Shown: positions 33,765 to 46,808, counted from the stretch's first letter. The stretch is DNA of 64,000 nucleotides from Brachynemurus nebulosus (GCA_035578155.1 JAPWDM010000013.1:9511527-9575526); one strand, 5' to 3'. The notes: generated from the sequence alone by a model not told the origin. Made by a program: numbers and translations.

Positions 33765-34443
33765 CAGGGGTCGGCAACCTTTTTTGGATGACGGGCAATT
33801 TTAAAAAAAAAAAAATTTTTAGCGAGCCGCACAGTCAAATATTTTTTCAATATAGTATGTGGCTTAAGTAGGTTTTTTTTAACGAATTTTCGAATCAAGA
33901 ATTAGGCTATTAGAATCACTGTGTTGATGCCACTTGAGCGCGGAACTATGATAGAAATAATTTATCTTGAAGTCTCTATAAGCCAAAAATGACATTCACT
34001 AAAATTTATATAACTCTCGAACAAAAAATCCTGATTTTACGAAATTTGGTAAAAATATTGGAAGTCCATTTTTGCCTAAAAAATTTTTGTGGAAAAAGTG
34101 AGTTTTTTGCCCAAATTTTCTCAAGTTTTTGCCGTATTTCTCTTACACCGTTGGAAAGAGCAGAAAATAATCACATAAAAAGAATTTTTGAAAAATAATT
34201 CTGTCAAGTAGTTTCCGAGAAAAACTAATTTTTGTAAACGGGCATTCGCTATATTATGCAGCACAAATTAATATAAATATTATTAAAAATCAACATGAGA
34301 AAAAATTTTTAGTAACAATTTTATTTACATGTTATAAGACATCGGAGAACAAAAAAAGTATAAAGTATGCTCAGCTCTGCATAGGCAGAGCAAATTGTTC
34401 GAAAAGTTGTATTGCTTGGCGGGCCGCAGGTTGATGACCCCTG
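33765..34443 (+). mobile_element. hAT element remnant with repeat R nested inside
   Basis: It starts CAGGGGTCGGCAACC and ends GGTTGATGACCCCTG, classical hAT termini, with the 8-bp duplication GTGTAGCG at 33757-33764 and 34444-34451. R copy 4 (about 33911-34252) occupies most of the interior, so the carrier was a MITE of roughly 340 bp. Confidence 0.9.
33911..34252 (+). repeat. Interspersed repeat family R, copy 4 (diverged, no microsatellite)
   Basis: Shares CACTAAAATTTATAT, ACTCTCGAACAAA, TACGAAATTTGGTAAAA and TAGTTTCCGAGAAAAACTA with the other copies, in the same order. The CA/TA microsatellite is reduced to one TATATA. The 69-codon frame here is derived from the repeat. Confidence 0.65.
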
Positions 34444-34451
34444 GTGTAGCG

Positions 34452-35576
34452 ATTCTGGAGATTTTACAAAAATTTTAATAATAATAAGTATCTGATGAAT
34501 TTCCAGGATTTTTTATATTCTATAGCAAGTCTTGTTTTTCATCGTGGATATGTTATGATAAAAGTATCAGAATTTGTAAAGTTAGTAAAACCTAATCAAT
34601 ATACAATAGTATAACATGTTGAGAACTTCTTTTTTTTATGCTAAAATATACCTTTTTATATATGGTTTTACTGTAGTAAGTTTTACATTTGTGAATACCT
34701 TCGCCTACTGAAACTAAAATACGTATCATGCGTAAATGTTAACATTCAAAATTAATTGTATGCGAAAGTTTATAACCGCAGACAAATTTAATGTTTTTAC
34801 GGTCAAAATTTATGTACGAATATTATGAAAATAAAACGATCGGGATTAAAAAATGTTTTAACTTGTTTCAACAAAAAAAAATTACACACTACGTTTCAAA
34901 AAGTACGTACCCACAGTTCTGTAAAGACTTAAAGTCATGATATTAACGCAGTTCCCCCGAGACAGTCAGGTACAAAAGTATATCTCAAAAAAAAGTATAT
35001 AAAAAATTAAATAATGTAGGTATGTATTAATATTCTTCAGTTATTATATTTTTTTAATTTCCGCACGCTTATGTTGTAGCAATTTAAAAGCATTGTTGAA
35101 AAAGCGTTGTAAAAAACGTTATAAAATGATGCTTTTAAATTATATTTCAAAAACGGCGTAGTGAATAATTTTTATTTCTTATTTATGATTTGTAACTTAG
35201 TTTTTTAAAAGCTTTTATTTAACTTGCTATGTTAGTATGTTGGTTTAGATCAAAATTTAGACAACTTCTAATTGAGCTAAAGGTTTCAAATTTTGTATAC
35301 TTGTCTAACCTTGATGACAATGCAATATTGTATAATTAATTTTGCCCTAAATCGACCCAAACCAAAATTGCCTAGTCCTATTTAGTCCTATGCTATTTTT
35401 TTTGACAATTCGAATTGTCAAATATTGTCCATTGATTTTATATTGCAATTTTCTGTTTCCATAGTTATGTTTGATTAGGGTAAATTAACCGATTAAAATA
35501 TCGGTAAAAAAATTACTTCTTTAATTTTTTTCAAATTAATTGTGATCAGACTAAAAAGTAGAAAATAAAATAAAGT
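34452..35576. other. Intergenic DNA, nothing recognised
   Basis: No gene or bounded element. Confidence 0.5.
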
Positions 35577-35888
35577 AAAAAAATGTTTTTTAAGAAAAAG
35601 CTTTTATTTAAAAATGGGCTAGGGAGAATAAAATAAATTTTGAGTGAAGTTTGAATCAATATTCAACATAATTTATAAAAGCTTGAGGCGTTTAATTAAG
35701 TTTGTTTACTACTGAAAAGTAAAAGAGCTACACTTATATGCAAAACATCCAAAACAGAAAAAATTAATGATAACGCTTTAAGCTTTTATAAATTATGTTG
35801 CATATTGCTTCAAACTTCACTCAAAAGTTATTTTATTCTCCTTAGCCCATTTTTAAATAAAAACTTTTTCTTAAAAAAACATTTTTTT
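35577..35888. repeat. Inverted-repeat element with about 115-bp arms
   Basis: Left-arm sequence AAAATGGGCTAGGGAGAATA and the TTTTGAGTGAAGTTTGAA block recur as complements on the right (TATTCTCCTTAGCCCATTTT). Arms meet around a roughly 80-base spacer. Ends are AAAAAAATG / CATTTTTTT. No target duplication could be assigned. Confidence 0.7.
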
Positions 35889-37233
35889 GACCTTAATTTT
35901 TATAAGATAATTATGTCATAATAATATATCAACTTCCCATAAAAGCCCCTGTTAAAATTTCAAAACCTTGAAATCGTTTTTCTTAAAATTGGGGTAGTCA
36001 ATTTTTTTTTTTTTTTCGGTGAGGGTTCGTATTATTGGTAATGAATTAGATAAACATCTAGAGCTTCGCTCAAGTCCTTTGAAAAAACGTTTTCCGGAGC
36101 AATTACCTTAAACTCTATCATGAAGCATTTGAAGTACTAGAGTATTGATATAAAATTTACATTTAACGTTTTACAGATTGAAATTATATAATTTAATTAA
36201 CAACATTATGTAAAATTGTCATAAGCGTGGCTAGTAATTTATTTTAGAGCGGGTCTGAAGGAATCGAATCCGTTGAAAAAGTTAGGTGGAGAGTATTGCT
36301 TTAAAAAAATTACACTATTCTGCGAAATTTAAAAGTTTTGTTTAATGGTTTTCACTGCGTAATGCGTCGTGTTCACCTATACGTTCCCCTTCTCCTCACT
36401 ACACCTATTGGTTGAATTTACGGGGCCGTGGAGAGAAATCAAGGGCTCCAACGGCAAACTATTCCAACTTTTCGTCCTCTAAAATGTAAATATAGATAAA
36501 AAAATAACCCGACGGAACCTGCGCCTGGGGGCTACAGCCCCGGCTGCGCTCACCCTCTCGCCGGGCCTGCTTATATATTTATAATAATGATGCAAGCAGA
36601 TATAAATGGTGATATATGGCCAATTGTTTATTTGCATTCTATAATCAGTGGTAGACAGACTGTCAGCTCAATTTATAATAACTAAATGTTACGTTATATT
36701 ATAGATAGCATATAGATTAAATTTATAAATATTGAGGTGGATTTAGTTATGTAAATGTAATATATTTGTACCGACATATGTATCTATAAAATACATTAAA
36801 TATATGTATAGGTATTACCGTACTGGACTGAGAACTGTATTATTTATTGTGCAATATAGGTACAGTCAAACTTTATTAACGTGATTACAAATGGACTTTG
36901 TAGTTTTTTAAGAATAGGCCAGATTTTTTTTTTTACCTCTAACATTTTAATTAAAATAAATTTATTAAAAACTGTAGGTAAATTAAGTAATAAAATAACG
37001 GAATGACGAAATTATAGTTTTTCGAAATTATTCTTTTAATTTTTACCAAAATTAAAAAGAAGTAGTGACTAGAAAAAGGTTTCTGTTGGATCAGTTGTAT
37101 TTCTTATGGAAACAAAACTGATTCAACTGATTCCATTGCATTTTTCACCCTAATTCAACTAATCACCGTAATTCAGATCACCTTACCTCAAGTTTGATTA
37201 GAGAAAAATGAAATTTTTTCAATTTCATGATGT
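35889..37233. other. Intergenic DNA with a GC-richer patch
   Basis: At 36400-36570 a GC-richer patch contains GGGGGCTACAGCCCCGGCTG, and a similar string (ACTACAACCCCGGCTACCC) recurs at about 45383. This suggests a further diverged repeat family. No gene is supported. Confidence 0.4.
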
Positions 37234-37662
37234 TAGTGATGAGCAAAATTAGTCTTGGTCTTGCAGTCAAGACTATGTATACCACGAGCAAAAGCAAGAC
37301 CAAGACTATAAGTATGTCTGCAAGACCAGTACCAAGACTCAACTGAGCAAGACCAAGACAATAGCAAGGAAAAGGAAGACTCTTGCTAAATTATTTAAAT
37401 AGTTTAAAAGTATAATTAATACCGTAAAAAGAGAAAATTCTGATTTTAGAAGGAAAAAATTCGCTAATAAAAAAATGCAAGAAAGTGGAAGATTCTTTAA
37501 CAATACCAAGACCAAGACCAATACCAAGACTGCATTTTGCAAGACCAAGACCAAGACTCAAACTGCTCTAGCAAGACCAAGACCAAGATTCTTAATGCAA
37601 GAACAAGACCAAAGTCCAAGATTGCCAAGTCTTGGTCTTGCTCTTGCATTTGCTCATCACTA
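37234..37662. mobile_element. hAT MITE built of CAAGAC hexamers, copy 1
   Basis: Termini TAGTGATGAGCAAA and TTTGCTCATCACTA with the 8-bp duplication CATGATGT (37226-37233 and 37663-37670). Most of the interior is degenerate (CAAGAC)n, read as (GTCTTG)n on the other strand, around a unique core containing AAATTCTGATTTTAG. Frames rich in Lys-Thr or Val-Leu-Val are hexamer artefacts. Confidence 0.9.
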
Positions 37663-37821
37663 CATGATGTCGTTCAGGTTACTAACAAATTTTTAACACC
37701 CTAAAATTCGTAAATATAATGATAGAATGATGAATTTGGAAAGGAATTGTAGTTTCTAGAAGTTGTTTCTTTAATTTTTTACCAAAATTAAGCACATAGG
37801 ATCAAGCCTGTGCACTGGGAA

Positions 37822-37993
37822 CAGGCCCGACGAGAGCAGGGCAGCTGGAGCTGTAGTTCCGGGGCCCTTATTTGAAGCCATTATTCAGGGACCAGGGCAA
37901 AAGAAAGAGAGCTCTATTTTATTTTATTTTATTTTTTTTGCTCATTACTTTTATTTTTATCTGCTGGGCCCCTCATTTTTCTCCACAGCCCTG
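37822..37993. mobile_element. 172-bp hAT MITE
   Basis: Flanked by ACTGGGAA (37814-37821 and 37994-38001). Ends are CAGGCCCGACGAGAGC and, on the reverse strand, CAGGGCTGTGGAGAAA, again the CAGGGC-type hAT terminus. Confidence 0.8.
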
Positions 37994-38001
37994 ACTGGGA
38001 A

Positions 38002-38832
38002 TGATCTTGGAGATTCAGGATCCCTCTGCTACGCCTATAAATTTACTTTTTCCTATATTTTTATCGAAATAAGTGAAAAACTCTAACTACTGCCCACGAA
38101 ATGATGACATAAAGCGTGTCTCACATGTACACGGGAATTTTTTTCTGTAACTCGTCGTAAAAGGGTTCGACTGTAGATACCAAAGTAAGCAAATAAATAT
38201 GAATCAAACTGCAAATAGTAATAATATTGCATAGTAAACTTTAAATATACCTACATGTCTAGCTTTATTTTATAATATGCAATTTAGGTACTGCAATTCG
38301 TACAAAATCTCATAATACAGTAGTGGCCTCGTCACTGGACTTCTACTTTTATGTATTTTCTACTCAACTACGCGCATAAAATATATGTGTAATATACTCG
38401 TATGTATATGACAAAGTTATTGTTATATAATTTGTTCTGTTTGAATATTGACAATCATTGCTGCTTTTCCTGTGACGTATAAAACGTATATAATAACATC
38501 ACTTCCGGTTAATCGTTTTGATGGAAATAAATTACAATTGTACGATATTTTCAGATAGTTTGATTGGAAATGATTGAATGAATTGAGAATCTATTATATG
38601 TTTATTTAAAATCGATATCAAAGCAAAATAAAATTTTATTGAATATGAAAATATTTGACGTGTTGAGGGTTCTATAGGATTAAATATTTAAGTGGCAATA
38701 TAGGATTAAGTGTATAATTTCCAAGAATTGTATTTAGAATCACAAATTTAAATTATTAGGGCTTATTTGCTCAACTCATAATTGTCTGCTCGCTTTTATA
38801 CCGGCTGAGATGAAATTTGGTACTGCTTAGTA
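38002..38832. other. Intergenic DNA, nothing recognised
   Basis: No supported gene. Confidence 0.5.
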
Positions 38833-39629
38833 CACGGAGAGAAAAATCCTATAATTTTTGTAGAGAAAATTTCAGAAAAATTACTATGCTCCCCTATAAT
38901 CCGTGCGCGATCGACGACCAAAATAAAAAATATGTGCTAGCATGGTAAAATTTAATGTGGTGCTAACACAACTTTTATCACACTCTTATGCATGTATATT
39001 ATAGTTTAATTCTTGTAGTCGTACTCTTTCATTTGCGCATCTGACTCGCGACCTTATATTGGTTGCACTTTACCTGTAAAAACATGTATACAAAAATTAT
39101 TGCCAACAATATATTGTAATACATTATACTAAAGATAGGTAAATAACAAAAAGATGAATTAAACGATGACATCATCCTAAGAGAGTGTAAAAGCAACTGA
39201 CTACTAAGCTGCATCAAGGTGCGTGGTGGGAGCTGTCTGACAAAGTTTCTTCCACAGTCCACACCTATGGTTCGCATGTAACCCATGTAACTAACTCGCT
39301 GATTGAGGTACATTTCATTACAGCGATCCCAACAAAACCAACCTTCTTTCTGTTTTTTTTTTCTTCTTTCTATTATTAGCATGTTAGCATGGAAATTTTT
39401 TTAATAAACACAATTAAAAATTATTTTTTTGTCGGTAATGGAACTTTTTACTGTGCTGTTTTACAAATTTTACGGAGATAATATTACGAAAAGAACATTC
39501 CATCCTTTAAATTTTTTATGATTAATTATAATCTTTATATTTTTACCTTACAGAATTTAATATGTTCGTCTTTTACACGTCGATTGTAGTGCTGAGCACA
39601 GTAATTTTTATAGGAATTTTCTCTCCGTG
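38833..39629. mobile_element. 797-bp TA-flanked element with CACGGAGAG termini
   Basis: Ends CACGGAGAGAAAAATCCTAT and, on the reverse strand, CACGGAGAGAAAATTCCTAT, flanked by TA (38831-38832 and 39630-39631). The interior has a 117-codon minus-strand frame (39382-39029) that is not recognisable as transposase. It has a hydrophobic stretch near the C terminus, and TTTTTACAG immediately before GTAAAGTGC inside the frame. It may be captured host sequence, but this is unproven. Confidence 0.75.
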
Positions 39630-39923
39630 TATGCAGATAAATGTTGATAACATAAATTCATAAATGAAATCAACATTTTTTTTTCTTTTTTTTGGTAAAA
39701 GAGCTATCAATATTTACTGTAAGGCTAGGGTAATAACTGAAAAACCGTTCAAATTTAAATTTTAGCTAGAACCACTAGAGGGATCGTGAAATCAAAAGGG
39801 CGATTATTCCTTGCATCCACACTTGATCCGAATTTTGGTAAAAATGAAGAGAAAGGCTTCAAAACCTCTAGTTCACTTCCAAATTCTTCTATCTATCATT
39901 CTGTTCCAGATTTTAACCCTTAA

Positions 39924-40192
39924 CCGCGGTAAGGTGAATTTTTATAATACTCACGGGTAAGTGATGTCTGAGAGACATCAACAAATTAACATACCGCGGG
40001 CTGGTAACATAGATAGCCAAAACTGGAGACCACACGTATATGCATGTATCAAACACTCCCCTTACGCCAGCAGGGTAAAATTTGCCGTAAACCATAAAAG
40101 AATACACAAACGTTCAGTTAACAAAAACAAGCAGGGAGGAAGAAAACTGAAAGAATATATTTGTGTACGACTCACAGACATCACCTTACCGG
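39924..40192. mobile_element. 269-bp TTAA-flanked MITE
   Basis: TTAA at 39920-39923 and 40193-40196. The ends CCGCGGTAAGGTGA and, on the reverse strand, CCGGTAAGGTGATGTC are imperfect inverted repeats, and the left side repeats GTGATGTCTGAGAG 30 bases in. The overlapping 64- and 80-codon frames on opposite strands have no support. Confidence 0.65.
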
Positions 40193-40196
40193 TTAA

Positions 40197-40838
40197 AGGT
40201 TAAGGGCGTTGAAATAATTATTTTGCACTTGATATATTGAATTGTGGAATTAGGGTGATTGGTTGAATTAGAATACTTTTCATTTTTTCTATCAGAAAAG
40301 CAAAATTCCATTTGGAAATACATATGTCCAATTCGATAGAAGCCTCCTTTCTAGTGATTCTAAGTTTTCAATTTTGGTAAATATGAAAAGAATGACCTCG
40401 AAAACCTCCTCCAGTTTTATCACTCTCTCATTTTATTCACAGCTTTTAGGGTCTAAAAAATTTTTGTAGACCTGATAACGTTGTCAATTTTAAAATAAAA
40501 TTATGTTTCGTCAAATCAAACTTTGAATTAGACTGATCGCTTAAATTAGGGTATTTTGAGTGTGAACTTTTCTTTTTAGATTCGACAAATTCGACGACAG
40601 AAATTTTTTTTCTAGTGGTGTTATATGCTTAGTTTTGTTTAAAATGAAACAAAAAATTTTACAATTTTAAAGGCACTGAAAAAATGTTAGAAAACTTTAA
40701 AACATCATTAAATAAAACAACGATAAAATTTGTATTTTTCTCCATTCAGTAACAATATATAAATCTCTTTATGTTTTCTCTAAATAGTACATTTATATGG
40801 ATCGTCTAATAAATAAGTATATTCGCGGATATTACTAT
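40197..40838. other. Intergenic DNA, nothing recognised
   Basis: The string GATTGGTTGAATTAG near 40258 resembles the complement of 37150-37170, perhaps from an old repeat. No gene is seen. Confidence 0.35.
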
Positions 40839-41959
40839 CAGTGTTGGCATCAATCAACTAAATTTTTTAGTTAACTAATTAGTTGATTAATATTTTTAGT
40901 CAACTAATTTATTCCTAACTAAATCATTCGCAATTAAAAAGTTTAGTTGTAGTTGCAACTAAATTTTTCAATTTTTAGTTATTAGTTGTAGTTAAACGTT
41001 ATAAAACTAATAACTAAATTTGTCACATATTCCATACAGAAAGCATTATGGAACCAAACTGAAAGCGCCTAATCTCGAGTAGAGTGTCCTGAATGAAGTC
41101 CCAAATGAAGTCCCCCAAGTCCCAGTTTCGAAAGTCCCACCAAAACAAAAAAATCCAGTTATTTTTTTTTCTACGTATTAGGAGAACATAATAATATATT
41201 GTTTAAATTTTAAAACAGTAATTTGAATGAACTCTTTCTCTGCCATTCAAAAATAAATTCATGTTCCTCTGATAGCGTATTAGGATTTTGTTATTACCGT
41301 GTTGCGGTTTACCGTATTTGAACCTTTTTTGTCGTTATCGAACGAAAATTATGGACAACGACGACCAATCTTATGTACCACAAATTGAGTAAATAAATAA
41401 ATAAATTATCTTAATAAATTGATTAAGATATTTTTATGTATGATATCATTGACGCAATACAGACTATTTTTAAAAATTACTTTTCGTTAATTTTCGTAAT
41501 TATCTTTTGTCGTAAACCGAAATCTCATAAAAGATCTACATCGTAACAAAAAAATAACGGATTTTTTAAAGAAATGCTGAATTGAAGCAAGTTATAGGTA
41601 TTCCAAACATATCGCTACTAAAACGTAGTTTTCGTTATCGTAAATTATTGATATCGAAAATAACGATATTTTCAAAATGGAGAAATAAGGAAAGAAAAGA
41701 TTCTTCGAAATTATCGCACCTGCTAAACTATACTTTTCACTTCAAAATCCTTCTTGACTTTTTTATCTCCTACGATAATTTCAGTAACGTTCCAATAAAA
41801 TTAATTATTAGTTATAACTAATAACTACAACTAAAAACTAAAGTAGTTATTCGTTATAACTAACAACTAAATTTTTCAGTTATTAGTTATTAGTTATAAA
41901 AGAATAATTTACTTATTAGTTATTAATTATTAGTTATAACTAACATCTGGCCAACACTG
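40839..41959. mobile_element. 1.1-kb hAT element, non-autonomous
   Basis: Perfect 10-bp ends CAGTGTTGGC / GCCAACACTG with the 8-bp duplication ATTACTAT at 40831-40838 and 41960-41967. Both subterminal regions are packed with TAGTTATTAGTTATAACTAA-like repeats. No transposase motif is seen in the middle; the 79-codon frame at 41582 is unsupported. Confidence 0.9.
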
Positions 41960-41967
41960 ATTACTAT

Positions 41968-44806
41968 ACGATTAATGGGAATAAAAATACAAACGACTAT
42001 AAATTTCAAACACTCGGCGCGCACCACTATTACGATTTTATCTATTTTCGTATGTTTTGTTGCTTCGTAAATTATACGGAGAGCTAACGCTTCCATTTTT
42101 TTTAGTGAGGTATTATCATTCATTCCTGTTTTCTTCCTCACATGACTCCCCGCAACAATTTATTTCTACATATCTCTGCTACTGCTAAATATCTCGGTGA
42201 ATATTACAAAATTGTTGAAATGACATCTATCTATTTGTATGTGTACAATTGTTAATATAGGTTATGTCAACGCGTCCTCGAAATATGTCATAATTTTGAA
42301 AAATAAAATGCTTTTAGTAGTGCAAACATGGTTTCGTCATTTTCATAATATTGTACTGTTTTGTATTCAAAATTTCAAAATGTCATGTTTTTGTTTTTTT
42401 TTCTTTTAAATGTAGTGCATATTCTTTTTTTTTTTTTGAAAAAAATGTTGCAATTGTTTTCATGTTGAACGCTAAACATTGTTATATTCAAAAAATAGAA
42501 AAAAATAACAGTAGTAATTGTTCTAGAGAAATAGTAGTGCTGCAAGTGAAATTTGCTTTTTACATTATGACAGGCTTCATTCAATTCAAGTGACACGATT
42601 CATATAAATAGAGTTTTAAGTCAGTAAATTTTATATTTACATTAACAATAATTATGGTTATACTAAAGTAATCCAAGCATTTTAACAAAATTATCATTAA
42701 GCCTACAAAATACTTTTTTTTTTGGAGTTGAGTAAGCGAAGCTCCATGGAGTGACTCATTGTCAGATGACACTTGTTCTTTTGGACATAATAAGGTTTTT
42801 TTTTTTTTTTTTATAGGTACTTAGTTAATTATACTAAATTTTATAATAAAAAATAAGTAAAAATAACATAAAAAAATACTTTTTACATTAAGGGATTAAA
42901 GTATGACTTTTAATTCCGCGCGTGAAATTTATTCAGGGGCTCTATAAAGGCCTGAAAACAACAATTCACACGTGGAATCAATTCCGGAAACTTTAAAATT
43001 AAGATAAAGTTATTTAAATTGTATGAAATAATATTACATCGTATACTTTGGATCAATCAATCAAATTGGACAAAATAACTGTTTGTCTTGATCTACAAAT
43101 TTGAATTTGTTTATTATTTTAAATTATCTAACAACACTATGTAAGTTGAATTTCGCTTGCTAATTCATATTACCTTTGTAAATTCTGCTCTTGTGGATTG
43201 GCTTAAAAGCGATAGCAAAAGTATTTTTACCCTATTATGAGAGATTAAATCATTATGTGTTTTAGTCTCATAATTGCAAAATTAGATTTTTTTAAATCAA
43301 AGAAAAAAATAACTTTGTTTATTGCTACTTTTGGGTCGTTTGGCGAGCGAAGCGTAAAGGAGCACTATGAGAAACTGTCGTGAGTAAAATTGGGGGGCAT
43401 TGTTTTAGAAAAAAATGGAAACCAGTTTCAGCATCCTTTGAAAATTAACCTTATGAAAAGGATAAAATAGGGATGATTTTTTTTTTTTTGATAATTTCCA
43501 ATTGTTTTTAGGTAACCAACCAAAGCAAAACCTTAAAAATAAAAAGGATAAAGGGTAACATAAACAAGTTAATTAATTTTGTAATTTATTCCCTCAGATT
43601 ACGATAAAAAATCAAGGTCAACAGTATTATGAAACCATTCAGAGCGCATAAAATAAATGTGGTTTAATATTTCGACAATATTTTCTCGCTAGATACAAAT
43701 TTATAACAGCGTATAAATCTAAATCATTTACATTTATTTACAAAACCACTCTTTTTTTGTTTGAGCCTTGATATATTCCAACCGAATAACACACTTGAAC
43801 TTAACATTAAATCAGACTCAACTGAAGAAACGATCGAGAAGCACAGCGGATAAGAATGTTGAAATTTAATTGTCAAAAGCAAATTAATTACATTTTGGTT
43901 TTATTTTGTTACAATAAATCACGTAAAACTAATTCTGCTGTTACATTGAACGCAGCTAGCAGCATTGGACCTTTTGTTCTATAATTTGATTTATTTGCAA
44001 GATAACAAAATAATTAATCGTGTTACTGAAGCCGTACACAGCACGGCACAGTACGCAGGACTCAACATCAACGAATATCAACGAAATTTGTCCTTTCTGT
44101 ATCTATTAATTTTATGTATATATCCCCAATTCATTCATAAATTACACAAACGCAGGAATATTTATATATCATCTATACCTACTACTTGTTCATATGTTCA
44201 TATGCATATAAAAAGGAATACCGGATATACCACGTGACGCTTGCGGGCCGGGCCGGTAGTAGGTGGTGATAAAAAATTTGTTGTTAGTTTTATTCAACTG
44301 TAATAAATATATTTCGATTTGACCCAAATTCATTTGATGTGTCATTTTTTATTCGTTGATTTTTGTTACAAAATATAAAGTTTAATTTTGTTTTATGTAA
44401 TTTAGTTTTTATTAGAATTGTAATTTGTGTGTTTTTTTGTTTTTTTTTTTTTTGGATATAAAATGAGAGATGTTTTGTTTTATTAGTACAGTGAAATGTC
44501 TGTAAAAAGATTGTAAAATATTGGAAGATTTAAATGTATATGGGCTTTCATATTTATACGGTGAATGATTTCCGAAGAAGTAAATTCTAGAACCATTGTA
44601 ACTTTTTCATGTTCATCCGCAATTTGTAAAAATTATTGACTCCAAAAAGTCTGACAAATTTGCATTTTTATAAGAACTTCCAATCTGGACCGTGAAGAGA
44701 AATGGCGGGTCCCGGGGATAAAAGAAATTTTTCAAAACTTTTTGTTAAAAGCTATACGCAATGAGCACAAGAAAACGAAAAATTTGATATTTTTTTCCGG
44801 GCTTAA
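41968..44806. other. Intergenic DNA, nothing recognised
   Basis: Several 63-90-codon frames lack support. Homopolymer T runs are present, for example at 42796-42812. No bounded repeat was found. Confidence 0.5.
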
Positions 44807-45253
44807 GGTAGTAGTCTGGTAACTTGCGCTGTTTTTCATACCTATTTTTAGGGGCATTTTTTTCTTTTTTTTTTTTTTGAGAAAGAACAAATGAAAAGTT
44901 TTGAATTTTTAATATGTTTTTATTTATACATCTTAAAGTACCAAAAAAAAATTTTTTTGAATAAATTAAATTTTATTATTATTATTATTATTATCACTTG
45001 AAGTTGGCGCCTCAAAAAAAGCACGTGGATGGCCCGGCTGATTTTGACTCTTGCGCACATCTGAAATCAAAAATTCTTAATTAGTCTTAATCTATAGATA
45101 CGTTATTCTGGACGGAACTAGAATTATGAAATTTTATCGAAAAATAACAAAATGGTGAACTTCGAAAAGAAAATTGAAATTGAAATTTTTTTCGAAGTCC
45201 ACCATTTTGTTATTTTTCGTATGAAAAACAGCGCGAGTTACCAGACTACTACC
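44807..45253. mobile_element. 447-bp TTAA-flanked MITE with 35-bp inverted ends
   Basis: TTAA at 44803-44806 and 45254-45257. The ends GGTAGTAGTCTGGTAACTTG and, on the reverse strand, GGTAGTAGTCTGGTAACTCG match over about 35 bases with one difference. An (ATT)n run lies at about 44974-44993. The ends resemble those of the gene B intron element in style. Confidence 0.9.
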
Positions 45254-45257
45254 TTAA

Positions 45258-46471
45258 TATGTTTCCCCAAAAATATGAGTTATGAGCAAAAAAAAAAAAA
45301 ATTGTTGAGCTCCATTTTTTAAAATTTTCTCCAGGCCTTCTACTAACACTTCTGGTCCTCATTTACAAGCCCGAAACCCGAGACTACAACCCCGGCTACC
45401 CTTCTTTTCGTCAGGCCAGCTTCCATTTAAAATAATTTCGAATCACTTTGACGGATAACTTTAAAAACTAGCGAAGTCAAAAGAGAAATCTGAAATTCTC
45501 AGTTATTCAAAGTTATTTTGGAAAATTTTGATCCATAACATTAGAGGTTACCGGCAGTGTAATGTTAAGTTATGGTTATCCTTATTAATATTATAAATTC
45601 CAAATTGAGTTTGTTTGTTGTCTTGATTTCACAGCTTAACCAATTTACTTGAAACCTTACACAGGAATAGTTTGGAAAACAGAGGTAGTTGTAAGCTAAA
45701 TTAATTTACGCTTACCAAAAATATAAAAAAAAAAGAAAAAAAACAAAAAAACAAAAATTTTCAAAATTTAATTTGTAACAAATATTTGCTAACAAATGTT
45801 CGCGAATTTTGTTCGTTAATAATTGCTAACGAATATTCGTGCTAGTTAACAATATTCGCCTCAGTGTCTGTCCAGGATTATAGAAGATAAAAACTCTTAA
45901 TATTTGAAATTTCGAATAATACAGTATAATTTAAATATATTTCAATATAAAATCAACTTAATCCCACTTTTGTGTTTTTTTAATCAAATAAATTTCATAG
46001 AAACAAGAAATTTACATTAAAGATCACAAGATTTGACGATAAGATACAAAAAAATAAGATACGACGTAATAGAAATGAAATACATTGAGATGAAGAAAAA
46101 AAAATCAACAATAAAATAAAATTTTCATACAACAATAGAGAAAACAAAGAATGTTTCTTCCATTATAAGAACATACGACAAAACCTCTTTTGTATTTATT
46201 GTTTATATTTAAATTCTCAATGGAATGATGAGAACAAGACATTAAGACGACAACAAACCAAAACCACAAGTTCATCCCCGAACGCCCATATGCCGACTAC
46301 CCATCTTCAGTGCCACCATCGGCATCGCATCCTATTCATTCATTTATTATAATGGATAGAGAAAATGATATTCTTTTTAGTATACATATAATGTAAGTAC
46401 ATATGTATATGGTACACTCTAAAAAATTTTGTTCAAATAAGTTTTAAAATAAAAAAAACATTAATTGTAAG
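45258..46471. other. Intergenic DNA, nothing recognised
   Basis: Contains the second copy of the CCCCGGCTACCC patch (about 45383-45400). No gene is seen. Confidence 0.45.
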
Positions 46472-46796
46472 TTAAATTAAAACTCACAAAGTGATTGAAA
46501 AAATTATCCGGATCGGCCGGGAATCGAAGCCAGGATCTCCCGGTAACCAGTCAGCTGTCTTCGCCATTAGACCAACGTTTGATTCCCGACCGATCCGAAT
46601 AATTTTTTCAATCACTTTGTGATTTTAATTTACATTTGGATTTTGGTCACGCTAACCAAAGCAATCGAGTGCTTAAAGTTTCAGTTTAGCTGAACGATAA
46701 GTGAACATATGAATACTGCGTGTGTTTAAATACAAACAAAAGTTTGTCATACGTAGTAATGTTTCACAAGCACTCGATAATATTTGAAATTGAAAA
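46472..46796 (+). mobile_element. Foldback tRNA-derived retroelement, second family member
   Basis: Flanked by ATTAATTGTAAG at 46460-46471 and 46797-46808. The left half is a hairpin: inverted arms of about 55 bp (AATTATCCGGATCGGCCGGG... and its complement) surround a minus-strand tRNA-like head at 46510-46577 with box A TGGTCTAATGGC and box B GGCTTCGATTCCC. The right half is a body homologous to 28500-28660, sharing AAGTGAACATATGAATA, AATGTTTCACA and CACTCGATAA. The two elements end at equivalent bases, so the inverted head is part of the element. Confidence 0.75.
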
Positions 46797-46808
46797 ATTA
46801 ATTGTAAG

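Noticed and set aside
39913..40203. Opposing 64- and 80-codon frames
   Set aside because: They lie inside a 269-bp TTAA-flanked MITE.
46510..46577. Functional tRNA gene
   Set aside because: The anticodon stem pairs poorly and the segment is part of the foldback element.
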